DNA of 7,781 bases, taken from the NCBI GenBank assembly GCA_023431245.1, contig JAEYXO010000354.1:1-7781 (forward strand), read 5' to 3'. Made by a program: the position numbers and the translations under genes. The notes under the pieces are model-generated. The model was not told where the DNA came from. It made no database searches and was given only the letters and a program-made list of their open reading frames with translations. This stretch comes from Pseudomonadota bacterium (lineage in GTDB: Bacteria; Pseudomonadota; Gammaproteobacteria; Burkholderiales; SG8-41). Below, in pieces: positions 1-6,936 of this stretch (the first letter of the stretch is position 1; each line of letters opens with the position of its first letter).

Positions 1-2
1 CC

Positions 3-314
3 GCACTGATGTGGCTGGAATCGGCCAATGAATACTGCCTGCGCCGCCTGCAACAGGCTGCCGAATGCAGCACGGCGATGACCGTGTTGTACCGTCCCCG
101 GGTGGCGCGGCCTTATGCTGCCTCGGCACTGCGTCTGCATGTCGGAAAACAGGGGAATCACACCGCAATTCACGTGCTGAAACGGCGCGGCGGCACAGTC
201 GGGCGTCCCATACTGCTCGACTTGCATGCGTCGCTGATCCGCAGGACATCCGCATCCGCGGGAGAATGCACGGCCGCTGTGACATCACAGGCGTCACTGC
301 ACCCCGCGCGCTGA
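3..314 (+). CDS. imuA: ImuA, translesion synthesis-associated protein (C-terminal part)
   Basis: Only the last 103 codons are in the window; the start codon and the RecA/SulA-like N-terminal and central parts lie upstream. The visible protein runs through ALMWLESANEYCLRRLQQAA, an internal VLYRPRVARPYAASALRLHV stretch and HVLKRRGG. This is the usual ImuA ending: a helix, then a strand with FRP/YRP, an ALRL strand and a final V-L-KRRGG strand. ImuA proteins are RecA-related accessory factors that work with ImuB and DnaE2 in damage-induced mutagenesis. Roughly 30 residues follow the point where I expect the conserved domain to stop (after GRPILLDLH), so the tail looks long and of low complexity. 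imuB begins 53 bp downstream in the same direction. The assignment rests on the C-terminal motifs plus the imuB-dnaE2 context. A SulA label would be the common alternative name for this family in some genomes. Confidence 0.82.
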   Translation, partial: ALMWLESANEYCLRRLQQAAECSTAMTVLYRPRVARPYAASALRLHVGKQGNHTAIHVLKRRGGTVGRPILLDLHASLIRRTSASAGECTAAVTSQASLHPAR

Positions 315-367
315 CAAGACGGGCAATCCTTTCCGCAACCCCGTCAGGCACGTCCCGACATCGCATC

Positions 368-1810
368 ATGCTGTGGCTCGCCCTGCGTTTCCCCTCACTG
401 GCGCTGGAAATACATGCCCGGGCCTGCGAACCATCGCAGGAACTGGCTCTGGCGGAAACAACGGGAATTCGCCCGCGGTTGCTGCTTTGCAATGCGGCCG
501 CACATGCCCGCGGCATACACCCGGGCATGACCCCCGCATCGGCTTTCGCATTGTGCGGCAGCCTGAAAGTCATCCCCCGGACACTCCACCTTGAACAGGA
601 GGCACTGGAGCATATCGCCGCCTGGGCCTGCCAGTTCACGCCGAAAATCAGCATCGCGGGGACGGCAGAGCTGCTGCTTGAAATCGGCGGATCGGCCTCC
701 CTGTTCAGCGGCGTCCGCCAGCTGCGCCGAAGAATCGGCAAAAACCTTCGGCACCTGGGTTATGAATGCACCATGGCCTGCGCGCCCACGCCGCAGGCCG
801 CGCTGTGGCTCGTACGTGCCGGCATTTCCGCCTGCATAGAGCACGCCGGACGGCTGGAGCAGTGCCTGGAAAACATTCCGGTGACGGTTCTGGAAATCCC
901 CGAATCAGCAGCTGCCCTTGAAAGCTTCGGCCTCGGCAGCATCGGCGCCTGCCTCCGGTTGCCACGCGCCGGTCTGGCACGGCGCATCGCACCGCAGACA
1001 ATGGATGAAATCGATCGTGCGCTGGGTCGCCTTCCTGATCCCCGGCTGCCGTTCAAGCTGCCCGAAAAATTCATCAGCCGGCTGGAACTGCCGGCGCCGG
1101 CCACGCAAGCCGGGGCACTGCTGTTTGCCGGACAACGCCTTTGCGCCGAGCTGCACGGGTATCTGTCGGCTCGCGACCTGGGGGCACAGCAACTCTGCTG
1201 GACGTTGCATCATGAACGCCGTGGACAGACAGAGCTGACGCTGGAACTGGCCGCGGCCAGCAGGAATGCAGAACACCTGCTGGCGCTGCTGCGTGAACGA
1301 CTGGCAAGGACGATGCTGCCGCGGCCGGTCATGGCCATTGAACTGGCCTGCACCCGGTTGCAGGCACTGGCCTCCTCTTCGTCGGCACTGCTTCCTGCAC
1401 AATCCGACCGGTCTCTGGCTACCCGCTCCCTGCTGGACCTCCTGCAGGCACGATTGGGACCGGCCGCGGTGTACGGGCTGGAACAGTGTGCGGATCATCG
1501 ACCGGAACGGGCCTGGCGCACCTGCACCCCCGGAGCAGGAAGCCGGACTTCAGTCGCTGCCGCGCCGGGCCACCGACCGCTCTGGCTGCTGCCCCAACCC
1601 CGGTTGCTGCATGAACGTGACGCAGCACCCCGGCACGACGGCCCATTGACCCTGCTTGCCGGTCCGGAACGCATCGAATACGGATGGTGGGACGACCAGC
1701 CCGCCGTCCGCGACTATTTCATCGCCCGCGATGTGCAGCAGGCGCTGCTGTGGATATACCGTGAACGATGCGCGGACGGGCGCTGGTTCCTGCACGGTTT
1801 CTTCTCCTGA
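368..1810 (+). CDS. imuB: ImuB, catalytically inactive Y-family polymerase-like mutasome adaptor
   Basis: The product is 480 residues, a normal ImuB length. ImuB is a Y-family polymerase homologue without polymerase activity that links DnaE2 and ImuA to the beta clamp during error-prone lesion bypass. The start at MLWLALRFPSLALEIHAR matches the typical ImuB N-terminus. The open frame extends upstream, and another ATG at 266 has a purine-rich lead (GGAGA), but the 34 residues it would add do not look like the family. No good Shine-Dalgarno precedes 368. The position of the first catalytic Asp of DinB-type enzymes is non-acidic here, and the Asp-Glu pair is replaced by A100-E101 within GTAELLLEIGG (98-108). 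The C-terminus is diagnostic: SLLDLLQARLG (354-364), DHRPERAW (376-383), RPLWLLPQPR (403-412), LLAGPERIEYGWWD (429-442), RDYFIARD (448-455) and LWIYRER ending in WFLHGFFS. A consensus clamp-binding motif is not evident. dnaE2 starts 9 bp after the stop codon. Confidence 0.93.
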   Translation: MLWLALRFPSLALEIHARACEPSQELALAETTGIRPRLLLCNAAAHARGIHPGMTPASAFALCGSLKVIPRTLHLEQEALEHIAAWACQFTPKISIAGTAELLLEIGGSASLFSGVRQLRRRIGKNLRHLGYECTMACAPTPQAALWLVRAGISACIEHAGRLEQCLENIPVTVLEIPESAAALESFGLGSIGACLRLPRAGLARRIAPQTMDEIDRALGRLPDPRLPFKLPEKFISRLELPAPATQAGALLFAGQRLCAELHGYLSARDLGAQQLCWTLHHERRGQTELTLELAAASRNAEHLLALLRERLARTMLPRPVMAIELACTRLQALASSSSALLPAQSDRSLATRSLLDLLQARLGPAAVYGLEQCADHRPERAWRTCTPGAGSRTSVAAAPGHRPLWLLPQPRLLHERDAAPRHDGPLTLLAGPERIEYGWWDDQPAVRDYFIARDVQQALLWIYRERCADGRWFLHGFFS

Positions 1811-1819
1811 CATCCGGCG

Positions 1820-4800
1820 ATGCGCGTCAATCTCCCCGCTTATGCCGAATTGCACTGCATTTCCAATTTCACGTTCCTGCGCGGTGCATCACATCCCGAA
1901 GAACTCGTCGAACGCGCGCACGCGCTGGGATACACGGCCCTGGCCATCACCGATGAATGTTCCCTCGCCGGGATCGTCCGCGCCCATGTCGCCGCCAGGG
2001 ACTGCGGCATCAAGCTGCTGGTCGGCACCGAAATCGTCATCGACGGAAGCATGCGGCTGGTGCTGCTCGCCACCAACCGCGAAAGTTACGGGCATGTATC
2101 GATGCTGGTCAGCCGTGGCCGGCGGCGCTCGGCCAAGGGCGGTTACCGCCTGAGCCGGGAAGACCTTGAAATCAATCTCGACCACTGCCTGGCCCTGTGG
2201 CTGCCGGGCGCTGACATCCATGACGGGGATGCGCTGTTCGTCGCCCGGCGTTTCCCGGGCAACGCCTGGATCGGCGTCGAAATGCTGCGCGGCCCGGATG
2301 ACGCGATCCGCCTGCAGGCCCTGCAGGTGCTGGGGCGGCGCTGCGGCCTGCCGCTGGTTGCGGCAGGCGACGTGCACATGCACCTGCGTTCCCGCAAGCC
2401 GCTGCAGGACACGCTGACCGCGATACGCCTGCGCATCCCGCTGCACGCAGCCGGCCATGCGCTGCAGCCCAACGCGGAAAGGCACCTGCGCTCGCGGCTG
2501 CGGCTGGCCCAGATCTATCCGGCACCGCTGCTTGCCGAAACCCTGCGCGTGGCCGAGCGCTGCGATTTCTCGCTGGACAGCCTGCGTTACGAATATCCGG
2601 ATGAGCTGGTGCCCCCGGGAGAAACAGCCAGCGCCTGCCTGCGCCGGTTGACGCTGGCGGGCCTGCGTCAGCGCCTGAAAGAACCGGAGCAGGAGAACAT
2701 AGGCAGGCTGGTCGACAGGGAACTTGCCCTGATTGCCGAGCTGGGCTACGAACATTTTTTCCTGACGGTTCATGACATTGTCAGCTTTGCGCGTTCACGC
2801 GGCATCCTCTGCCAGGGGCGGGGTTCAGCCGCCAATTCGGCCGTCTGCTACTGCCTCGGAATCACCGAAGTCGACCCCGCGCGCATGGCCCTGCTGTTCG
2901 AGCGCTTCATCTCGAGGGAGCGCGGCGAACCGCCGGACATCGACGTCGACTTCGAGCACCAGCGGCGCGAGGAAGTCATCCAGTACATTTATTCAAAATA
3001 CGGACGCGACCGGGCGGCACTGGCGGCCACACTGATCACCTACCGGCCGCGCAGCGCGCTGCGTGATGCCGGCCGCGCAATGGGACTGGACCGCGCGCTG
3101 ATCGACCGCATGTCGAAGTCGATGGCGTGGTGGGACGGGGTGCGCGCAATGCCGGAGCGTTTTCGCGAAGCCGGAATCGACATTGACAGCCCGGTAACGC
3201 GTAAAACGATCCTCCTCGCGGGAGAACTCATCGGTTTTCCCCGCCACCTGTCTCAGCATGTCGGCGGTTTCGTGATTTCCGGCACCCCCCTGGCGCGGCT
3301 GGTGCCGATCGAAAACGCCGCGATGCCCGGACGCTCGGTGATCCAGTGGGGCAAGGACGACCTCGAATCACTGGGCCTGCTCAAGGTCGATGTGCTGGCC
3401 CTGGGCATGCTTTCTGCAATCCGCCGCATGCTCGACCTCGTCAACGGATTGCGCGGCTCGTCGCTGACGATGAAACACATCATCGACCGCGGCGACGATC
3501 CCGGGGTCTACCGCATGCTGCAGCAGGCTGACAGCATCGGCGTTTTCCAGATCGAATCCAGGGCGCAGATGTCGATGCTGCCGCGATTGCGCCCGCAAAA
3601 ATTCTACGATCTCGTCGTGCAGATCGCCATTGTCCGCCCCGGTCCGATCCAGGGCGGCATGGTCAACCCCTACCTGCGCCGGCGCAGCGGCCAGGAGAAC
3701 GTCGAATATCCTTCCGACGAAATCCGGGGAGTGCTGGAGCGCACGCTGGGAGTGCCCATTTTCCAGGAACAGGTCATGCAGCTCGCCATTGTTGCCGCCG
3801 GTTTCACGCCCGGAGAGGCCGATCAGTTGCGCCGATCGATGGCGGCCTGGAAACGCAGGGGGGGACTGGAGCATTTCCGCGACCGCCTGGTGCGCGGCAT
3901 GCGGGAGCGCGGCTACAAGGCGGCATTTGCGGAACAGGTCTACCGGCAGATCTGCGGCTTCGGCGAATACGGCTTTCCCGAGTCACATTCCGCCAGCTTT
4001 GCGCTGCTGGCCTATGTTTCGGCCTGGCTCAAGCATCACGAACCCGCGGCCTTCCTCGCCGGCCTGCTCAATGCACAGCCGCTGGGTTTTTATTCGCCGT
4101 CCCAACTGGTGCAGGACGCGCGCCGCCACGGCGTTGCCGTGCTGCCGGTTGATGTCATGTGCAGCGCCCGGGAATCCGTCCTGGAAGGCGACGCCGGCGC
4201 TCCCGCGGTGCGGCTGGGCCTCGCCATGATCCGGGGCATGGACGCCGCAGCCATCCAGCGCATCCTTGCGGCGCGTCGCGAGCAGGCGTTTGCCGACACC
4301 ACCGATCTGGCTGCCCGCGCCGCACTGGACGCCGGGACGCTCCGGCGGCTTGCCGCAGCAGGCGCGCTGGCCTCGCTTGCCGGCCACCGCCGGCAGGCTT
4401 ACTGGGCCGTCGCGGGCATTGAACGGGGCGATGGATTGCTGGCGGGAGCTTATGCCGGGGAAGCGCAGCTGGCGCTGTTCCCACCCGCCGAAGGCCAGGA
4501 CATTGCCGCCGACTACAGCAGCCTCGGGCTGACACTCGGACGCCATCCGCTGGCGCTGCTCAGGGCCCGCCTGCAGCGCCGGAGACTGGTCACGGCCGGG
4601 TCATTGCGGGAACTGGCCGATGGCAGCCGGGCACGCATCGCCGGCATCGTCACCTGCCGCCAGCGGCCGGGAAGCGCGCGCGGCACGATGTTCATCACGC
4701 TCGAGGACGAAACGGGATGCGTCAACGTGATCGTGCGGCCCCGGCTGATCGAACTGCAGCGGCGTGCACTGCTGCATGCGAGCCTGCTCGGCGTCGAAGG

Positions 4801-4906
4801 GCTGGTGCAGAAAACCGGCGATGTCGTGCATCTCGTCGCGGACCGCCTGCAGGACCACAGCGTCCTGCTCGGACGCCTCGCCACCACATCGCGGGATTTT
4901 CACTGA
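1820..4906 (+). CDS. dnaE2: Error-prone DNA polymerase DnaE2 (ImuC), C-family alpha subunit
   Basis: The 1028-residue product is an error-prone C-family polymerase that extends past lesions together with ImuA and ImuB. Its length is close to the usual 1020-1090 of DnaE2 and shorter than replicative DnaE1. The N-terminal PHP domain (about 1-200) begins YAELHCISNFTFLRGASHPEELV, a DnaE2 hallmark. Its metal site is degenerate: HxH is H12-C-I14, R21 replaces an Asp, and TDH is T44-D45-E46. The palm carries PDIDVDFE with D375 and D377, and KVDVL with D524, the expected catalytic aspartates. Next come AIVRPGPIQGGMVNPYLRRR (about residues 605-625), GVPIFQEQVMQLA, and GEYGFPESHSASFALLAYVSAWLK (about 715-738). 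QLALF lies at 883-887 and an OB-fold segment at about 936-1000. It ends in SRDFH, typical for the family. It follows imuB by 9 bp with a weak ribosome site, suggesting translational coupling. The stop faces that of trpS across 15 bp. Confidence 0.96.
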   Translation: MRVNLPAYAELHCISNFTFLRGASHPEELVERAHALGYTALAITDECSLAGIVRAHVAARDCGIKLLVGTEIVIDGSMRLVLLATNRESYGHVSMLVSRGRRRSAKGGYRLSREDLEINLDHCLALWLPGADIHDGDALFVARRFPGNAWIGVEMLRGPDDAIRLQALQVLGRRCGLPLVAAGDVHMHLRSRKPLQDTLTAIRLRIPLHAAGHALQPNAERHLRSRLRLAQIYPAPLLAETLRVAERCDFSLDSLRYEYPDELVPPGETASACLRRLTLAGLRQRLKEPEQENIGRLVDRELALIAELGYEHFFLTVHDIVSFARSRGILCQGRGSAANSAVCYCLGITEVDPARMALLFERFISRERGEPPDIDVDFEHQRREEVIQYIYSKYGRDRAALAATLITYRPRSALRDAGRAMGLDRALIDRMSKSMAWWDGVRAMPERFREAGIDIDSPVTRKTILLAGELIGFPRHLSQHVGGFVISGTPLARLVPIENAAMPGRSVIQWGKDDLESLGLLKVDVLALGMLSAIRRMLDLVNGLRGSSLTMKHIIDRGDDPGVYRMLQQADSIGVFQIESRAQMSMLPRLRPQKFYDLVVQIAIVRPGPIQGGMVNPYLRRRSGQENVEYPSDEIRGVLERTLGVPIFQEQVMQLAIVAAGFTPGEADQLRRSMAAWKRRGGLEHFRDRLVRGMRERGYKAAFAEQVYRQICGFGEYGFPESHSASFALLAYVSAWLKHHEPAAFLAGLLNAQPLGFYSPSQLVQDARRHGVAVLPVDVMCSARESVLEGDAGAPAVRLGLAMIRGMDAAAIQRILAARREQAFADTTDLAARAALDAGTLRRLAAAGALASLAGHRRQAYWAVAGIERGDGLLAGAYAGEAQLALFPPAEGQDIAADYSSLGLTLGRHPLALLRARLQRRRLVTAGSLRELADGSRARIAGIVTCRQRPGSARGTMFITLEDETGCVNVIVRPRLIELQRRALLHASLLGVEGLVQKTGDVVHLVADRLQDHSVLLGRLATTSRDFH

Positions 4907-4921
4907 CGGCGGACAGGCCGC

Positions 4922-6127
4922 TCAAAGCGAGTAATCGAGCCCCATCACCTCGCGCACGTCGCGCAGCGTCTCCTGCGCCATCTTGCGCGCCTTCTCGCAG
5001 CCGTCGGCAATGATGTTGCGCACCAGCGTCGGATCGTCGAGATAACGTTCCGCGCGCTCGCGCATCGGCTTCTGTTCCGCGACAATGGCGTCGATCACCG
5101 GCTGCTTGCATTCAAGGCAGCCGATGCCCGCACTGCGGCAACCCTCCTGCACCCATTTTTTCCTGGCCTCATCCGAATACACCAGGTGCAGCTGCCACAC
5201 CGGGCATTTCCCGGGATCGCCGGGATCCGTGCGCTTGATCCGCGCCGGATCGGTGGGCATGGTTTTGACCCTTTTCGCCACTTCTTCCGGGCTCTCGCGC
5301 AGGGCGATGGTGTTGTTGTAGGACTTCGACATCTTCTGCCCGTCGAGCCCGGGCATTTTCGCCGCCTCGGTCAGCAAGGCCTGCGGTTCCGTCAGAATGA
5401 CCTTGCCGCCGCCTTCGATGTAGCCGAACAGGCGCTCGCGGTCGCCGAGCGGCAGGTTCTGCGTTTCCTCGAGCAGCGCGCGCGCGGCAGCCAGTGCGCC
5501 GTCGTCGCCCTTTTCCAGGTAATCGGTGCGCAGCTTGCGGTAAAGCTTGCCGCGTTTTGCGCCCAGTTTCTTGATTGCGGCCTCGGCCTTTTCCTCGAAT
5601 CCGGGTTCACGGCCGAACACGTGATTGAAACGCCGCGCGATCTCGCGGGTGATCTCGACATGAGGCACCTGGTCCTCGCCGACCGGCACCAGGTTCGCCC
5701 GGTAAATCAGGATGTCGGCGCTCTGCAGCAGCGGATAACCAAGAAAGCCGTACGTCGCGAGATCCTTCTCCGCCAGTTTTTCCTGCTGGTCCTTGTAGGT
5801 CGGCACCCGTTCCAGCCAGGACAGCGGCGTGATCATCGACAGCAGCAGGTGCAGTTCCGCATGCTCCGGCACTTTTGACTGGATGAACAGCGTGGCCTGC
5901 GCCGGATCGACACCGGCCGCCAGCCAGTCCACCACCATGTCCCAGGCATGGTTCTCGATTGTCGCCGGATCATCGTAATGCGTGGTCAGCGCATGCCAGT
6001 CGGCCACGAAGAAGAGGCACTGGTGCTCGTGCTGCAGCTTGATCCAGTTTTTGAGCACGCCATGGTAGTGGCCGAAATGCAATGCGCCCGTGGGGCGCAT
6101 GCCGGAAAGAACGCGGTTTTCAAACAT
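4922..6127 (-). CDS. trpS: Tryptophanyl-tRNA synthetase (long form, with four-cysteine C-terminal motif)
   Basis: This class I aminoacyl-tRNA synthetase (401 residues) charges tRNA-Trp with tryptophan in the cytoplasm using ATP. The Rossmann HIGH-type signature is TGALHFGHY (H17, G19, H20), and KMSKS lies at 265-269 in LDGQKMSKSYNNTIALRE. Between them are ERVPTYKDQ (106-114), FLGYPLLQSADILIYRA (128-144) and VPVGEDQVPHVEITREIARRFN (148-168). About 65 residues (roughly 174-240, rich in charged and Lys/Arg residues) are inserted relative to short 330-residue TrpRS. This is a known feature of the roughly 400-residue form. The anticodon-binding part contains C308, C330, C337 and C340 (C-x21-C-x6-C-x2-C), resembling the [4Fe-4S] motif described in Thermotoga TrpRS. 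The start codon ATG at 6127-6125 has a weak GGA seven bases upstream. It converges with dnaE2 and lies 172 bp downstream of yciO. Confidence 0.97.
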   Translation of the reverse strand: MFENRVLSGMRPTGALHFGHYHGVLKNWIKLQHEHQCLFFVADWHALTTHYDDPATIENHAWDMVVDWLAAGVDPAQATLFIQSKVPEHAELHLLLSMITPLSWLERVPTYKDQQEKLAEKDLATYGFLGYPLLQSADILIYRANLVPVGEDQVPHVEITREIARRFNHVFGREPGFEEKAEAAIKKLGAKRGKLYRKLRTDYLEKGDDGALAAARALLEETQNLPLGDRERLFGYIEGGGKVILTEPQALLTEAAKMPGLDGQKMSKSYNNTIALRESPEEVAKRVKTMPTDPARIKRTDPGDPGKCPVWQLHLVYSDEARKKWVQEGCRSAGIGCLECKQPVIDAIVAEQKPMRERAERYLDDPTLVRNIIADGCEKARKMAQETLRDVREVMGLDYSL

Positions 6128-6299
6128 GAAGGGGTCCGGAAATGGCGAATGGGGCCTGGGATCGCTGCCGCAGATTCATAAAAAATCAATAAAAACAAAT
6201 ACTTACATTGATCCGGCAGCTGAACCGCATCACCTGGCCGGCTCTGATTTTAGCCGATGCCCACAAGCCGCGCCGCAAAGGCATGATTTTCCGGGCTTT
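6128..6299 (-). promoter_or_regulatory. yciO-trpS intergenic region, possible trpS promoter
   Basis: This 172-bp gap contains no convincing gene. Its core (about 6171-6210) is strikingly AT-rich against GC-rich surroundings. Reading the minus strand, it has a T-rich run followed by TATGAAT (6180-6174), a possible -10 element, about 50 bases before the trpS start. I find no good -35 element at 16-18 bp from it. A 5-bp stem (CGGCT 6239-6243 with AGCCG 6252-6256, 8-base loop) lies some 44 bases after the yciO stop, but no U-tract follows, so a terminator for rnm-yciO is not supported. The gap size and AT-rich core suggest that trpS can be transcribed on its own. That is inference. Confidence 0.3.
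6164..6220. repeat. 7-bp inverted repeat flanking the AT-rich core
   Basis: GCTGCCG (6164-6170) and CGGCAGC (6214-6220) are perfect inverted copies, 43 bp apart, at the two edges of the AT-rich stretch upstream of trpS. The match does not extend inward or outward. It could be a stem closing a leader structure or a spaced operator. Seven bases in GC-rich DNA can also arise by chance. Confidence 0.3.
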
Positions 6300-6923
6300 T
6301 TACAAACCCAATGGTGCCAGCATGCCCTTGCCCGCCCGTACCAGCAGCGGCGCCGCTCCGGTCAGGTCGACCACGGTCGATGGCTCCATGCCGCAGGAGC
6401 CACCGTCCAGCACCAGTTCGACCTGATGCTCCAGCCGCTCGCGGATTTCGGCGGCATCGGTGTGCGGCAGTTCGTCCCCCGGCAGCAACAGCGTCGAGGA
6501 CAGGATCGGTTCGCCCAATTCCGTCAGCAGCGCATCGACCACCGGGTGATCAGGGATGCGCAGTCCGATGGTCCGCCGCTTCGGGTGCTGCAGCCGCTTC
6601 GGCAGTTCGCGGGTGGCCTCGAGTATGAACACATAGCTGCCGGGCGTTGCGGCCTTGAGCAGCCGGAACTGGCTGTTGTCGACCTTGGCATAAGTCGCGA
6701 GTTCGGACAGGTCGCGGCAGACCAGCGTCAGGTGATGCCGGGCATCAACGCCGCGGATTGCACGAATGCGCTCCATCGCCGCCTTGTCGCCGATATGACA
6801 ACCCAGGGCATAACAGGAGTCCGTGGGGTACACGATGATCCCGCCGGAGCGGATGATGTCGGCCGCGCGCCGGATCAGCCGCGCCTGCGGATTTTCCGGA
6901 TGGATGGCAAAAAACTGCGACAT
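6300..6923 (-). CDS. yciO: YciO, TsaC/Sua5-family threonylcarbamoyl-AMP synthase paralogue
   Basis: The 207-residue product matches E. coli YciO along its whole length. It opens MSQFFAIHPENPQARLI and continues through IVYPTDSCYALGC (30-42), LTLVCRDLSELATY (65-78), TPGSYVFIL (93-101), KRRTIGLRIP (115-124), GEPILSSTLLLPG (137-149) and GGSCGMEPSTVVDLT (174-188). It has the YrdC-like fold, which binds nucleotide in the large basic cleft of this superfamily. Bona fide TsaC/Sua5 enzymes make threonylcarbamoyl-AMP for the t6A37 modification of tRNAs that read ANN codons. YciO proteins differ at the signature positions: the basic KxRxxxK-type segment reads RIRAIRGVDARHHL here, and the S-x-x-N motif reads SSTLLLPG. 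Its physiological role is therefore less certain than a 'threonylcarbamoyladenylate synthase' label implies. It sits 30 bp after rnm, as in E. coli where these two genes are also adjacent, so cotranscription is likely. GGAG lies 13 bases before its ATG. Confidence 0.93.
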   Translation of the reverse strand: MSQFFAIHPENPQARLIRRAADIIRSGGIIVYPTDSCYALGCHIGDKAAMERIRAIRGVDARHHLTLVCRDLSELATYAKVDNSQFRLLKAATPGSYVFILEATRELPKRLQHPKRRTIGLRIPDHPVVDALLTELGEPILSSTLLLPGDELPHTDAAEIRERLEHQVELVLDGGSCGMEPSTVVDLTGAAPLLVRAGKGMLAPLGL

Positions 6924-6936
6924 GGACTGCGCACCG

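Noticed and set aside
65..367. Upstream extension of the imuB reading frame back to position 65
   Set aside because: The added residues overlap imuA in another frame, are Arg/Ala/Thr-rich with no family resemblance, and the ImuB domain begins at MLWLALRFP.
315..367. LexA operator or internal promoter before imuB
   Set aside because: No convincing CTG-N8-10-CAG palindrome or -35/-10 pair is visible in this gap. SOS control of the cassette would be expected upstream of imuA, outside the window.
1889..2773. A 294-codon open frame on the minus strand
   Set aside because: It lies wholly antisense to the PHP and early palm parts of dnaE2 and shows no motifs of its own.
1820..4906. Replicative DnaE1 instead of DnaE2
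   Set aside because: The length of 1028, the HCISNFTFLRGASHPEEL start, the SRDFH end and linkage to imuB all fit DnaE2.
4907..4921. Bidirectional terminator between dnaE2 and trpS
   Set aside because: Only a 4-bp stem (CGGC with GCCG) can form and no U-tract follows on either strand.
5186..5878. A 230-codon open frame on the plus strand
   Set aside because: It is antisense to trpS, including the KMSKS region, and its composition reflects the complementary strand.
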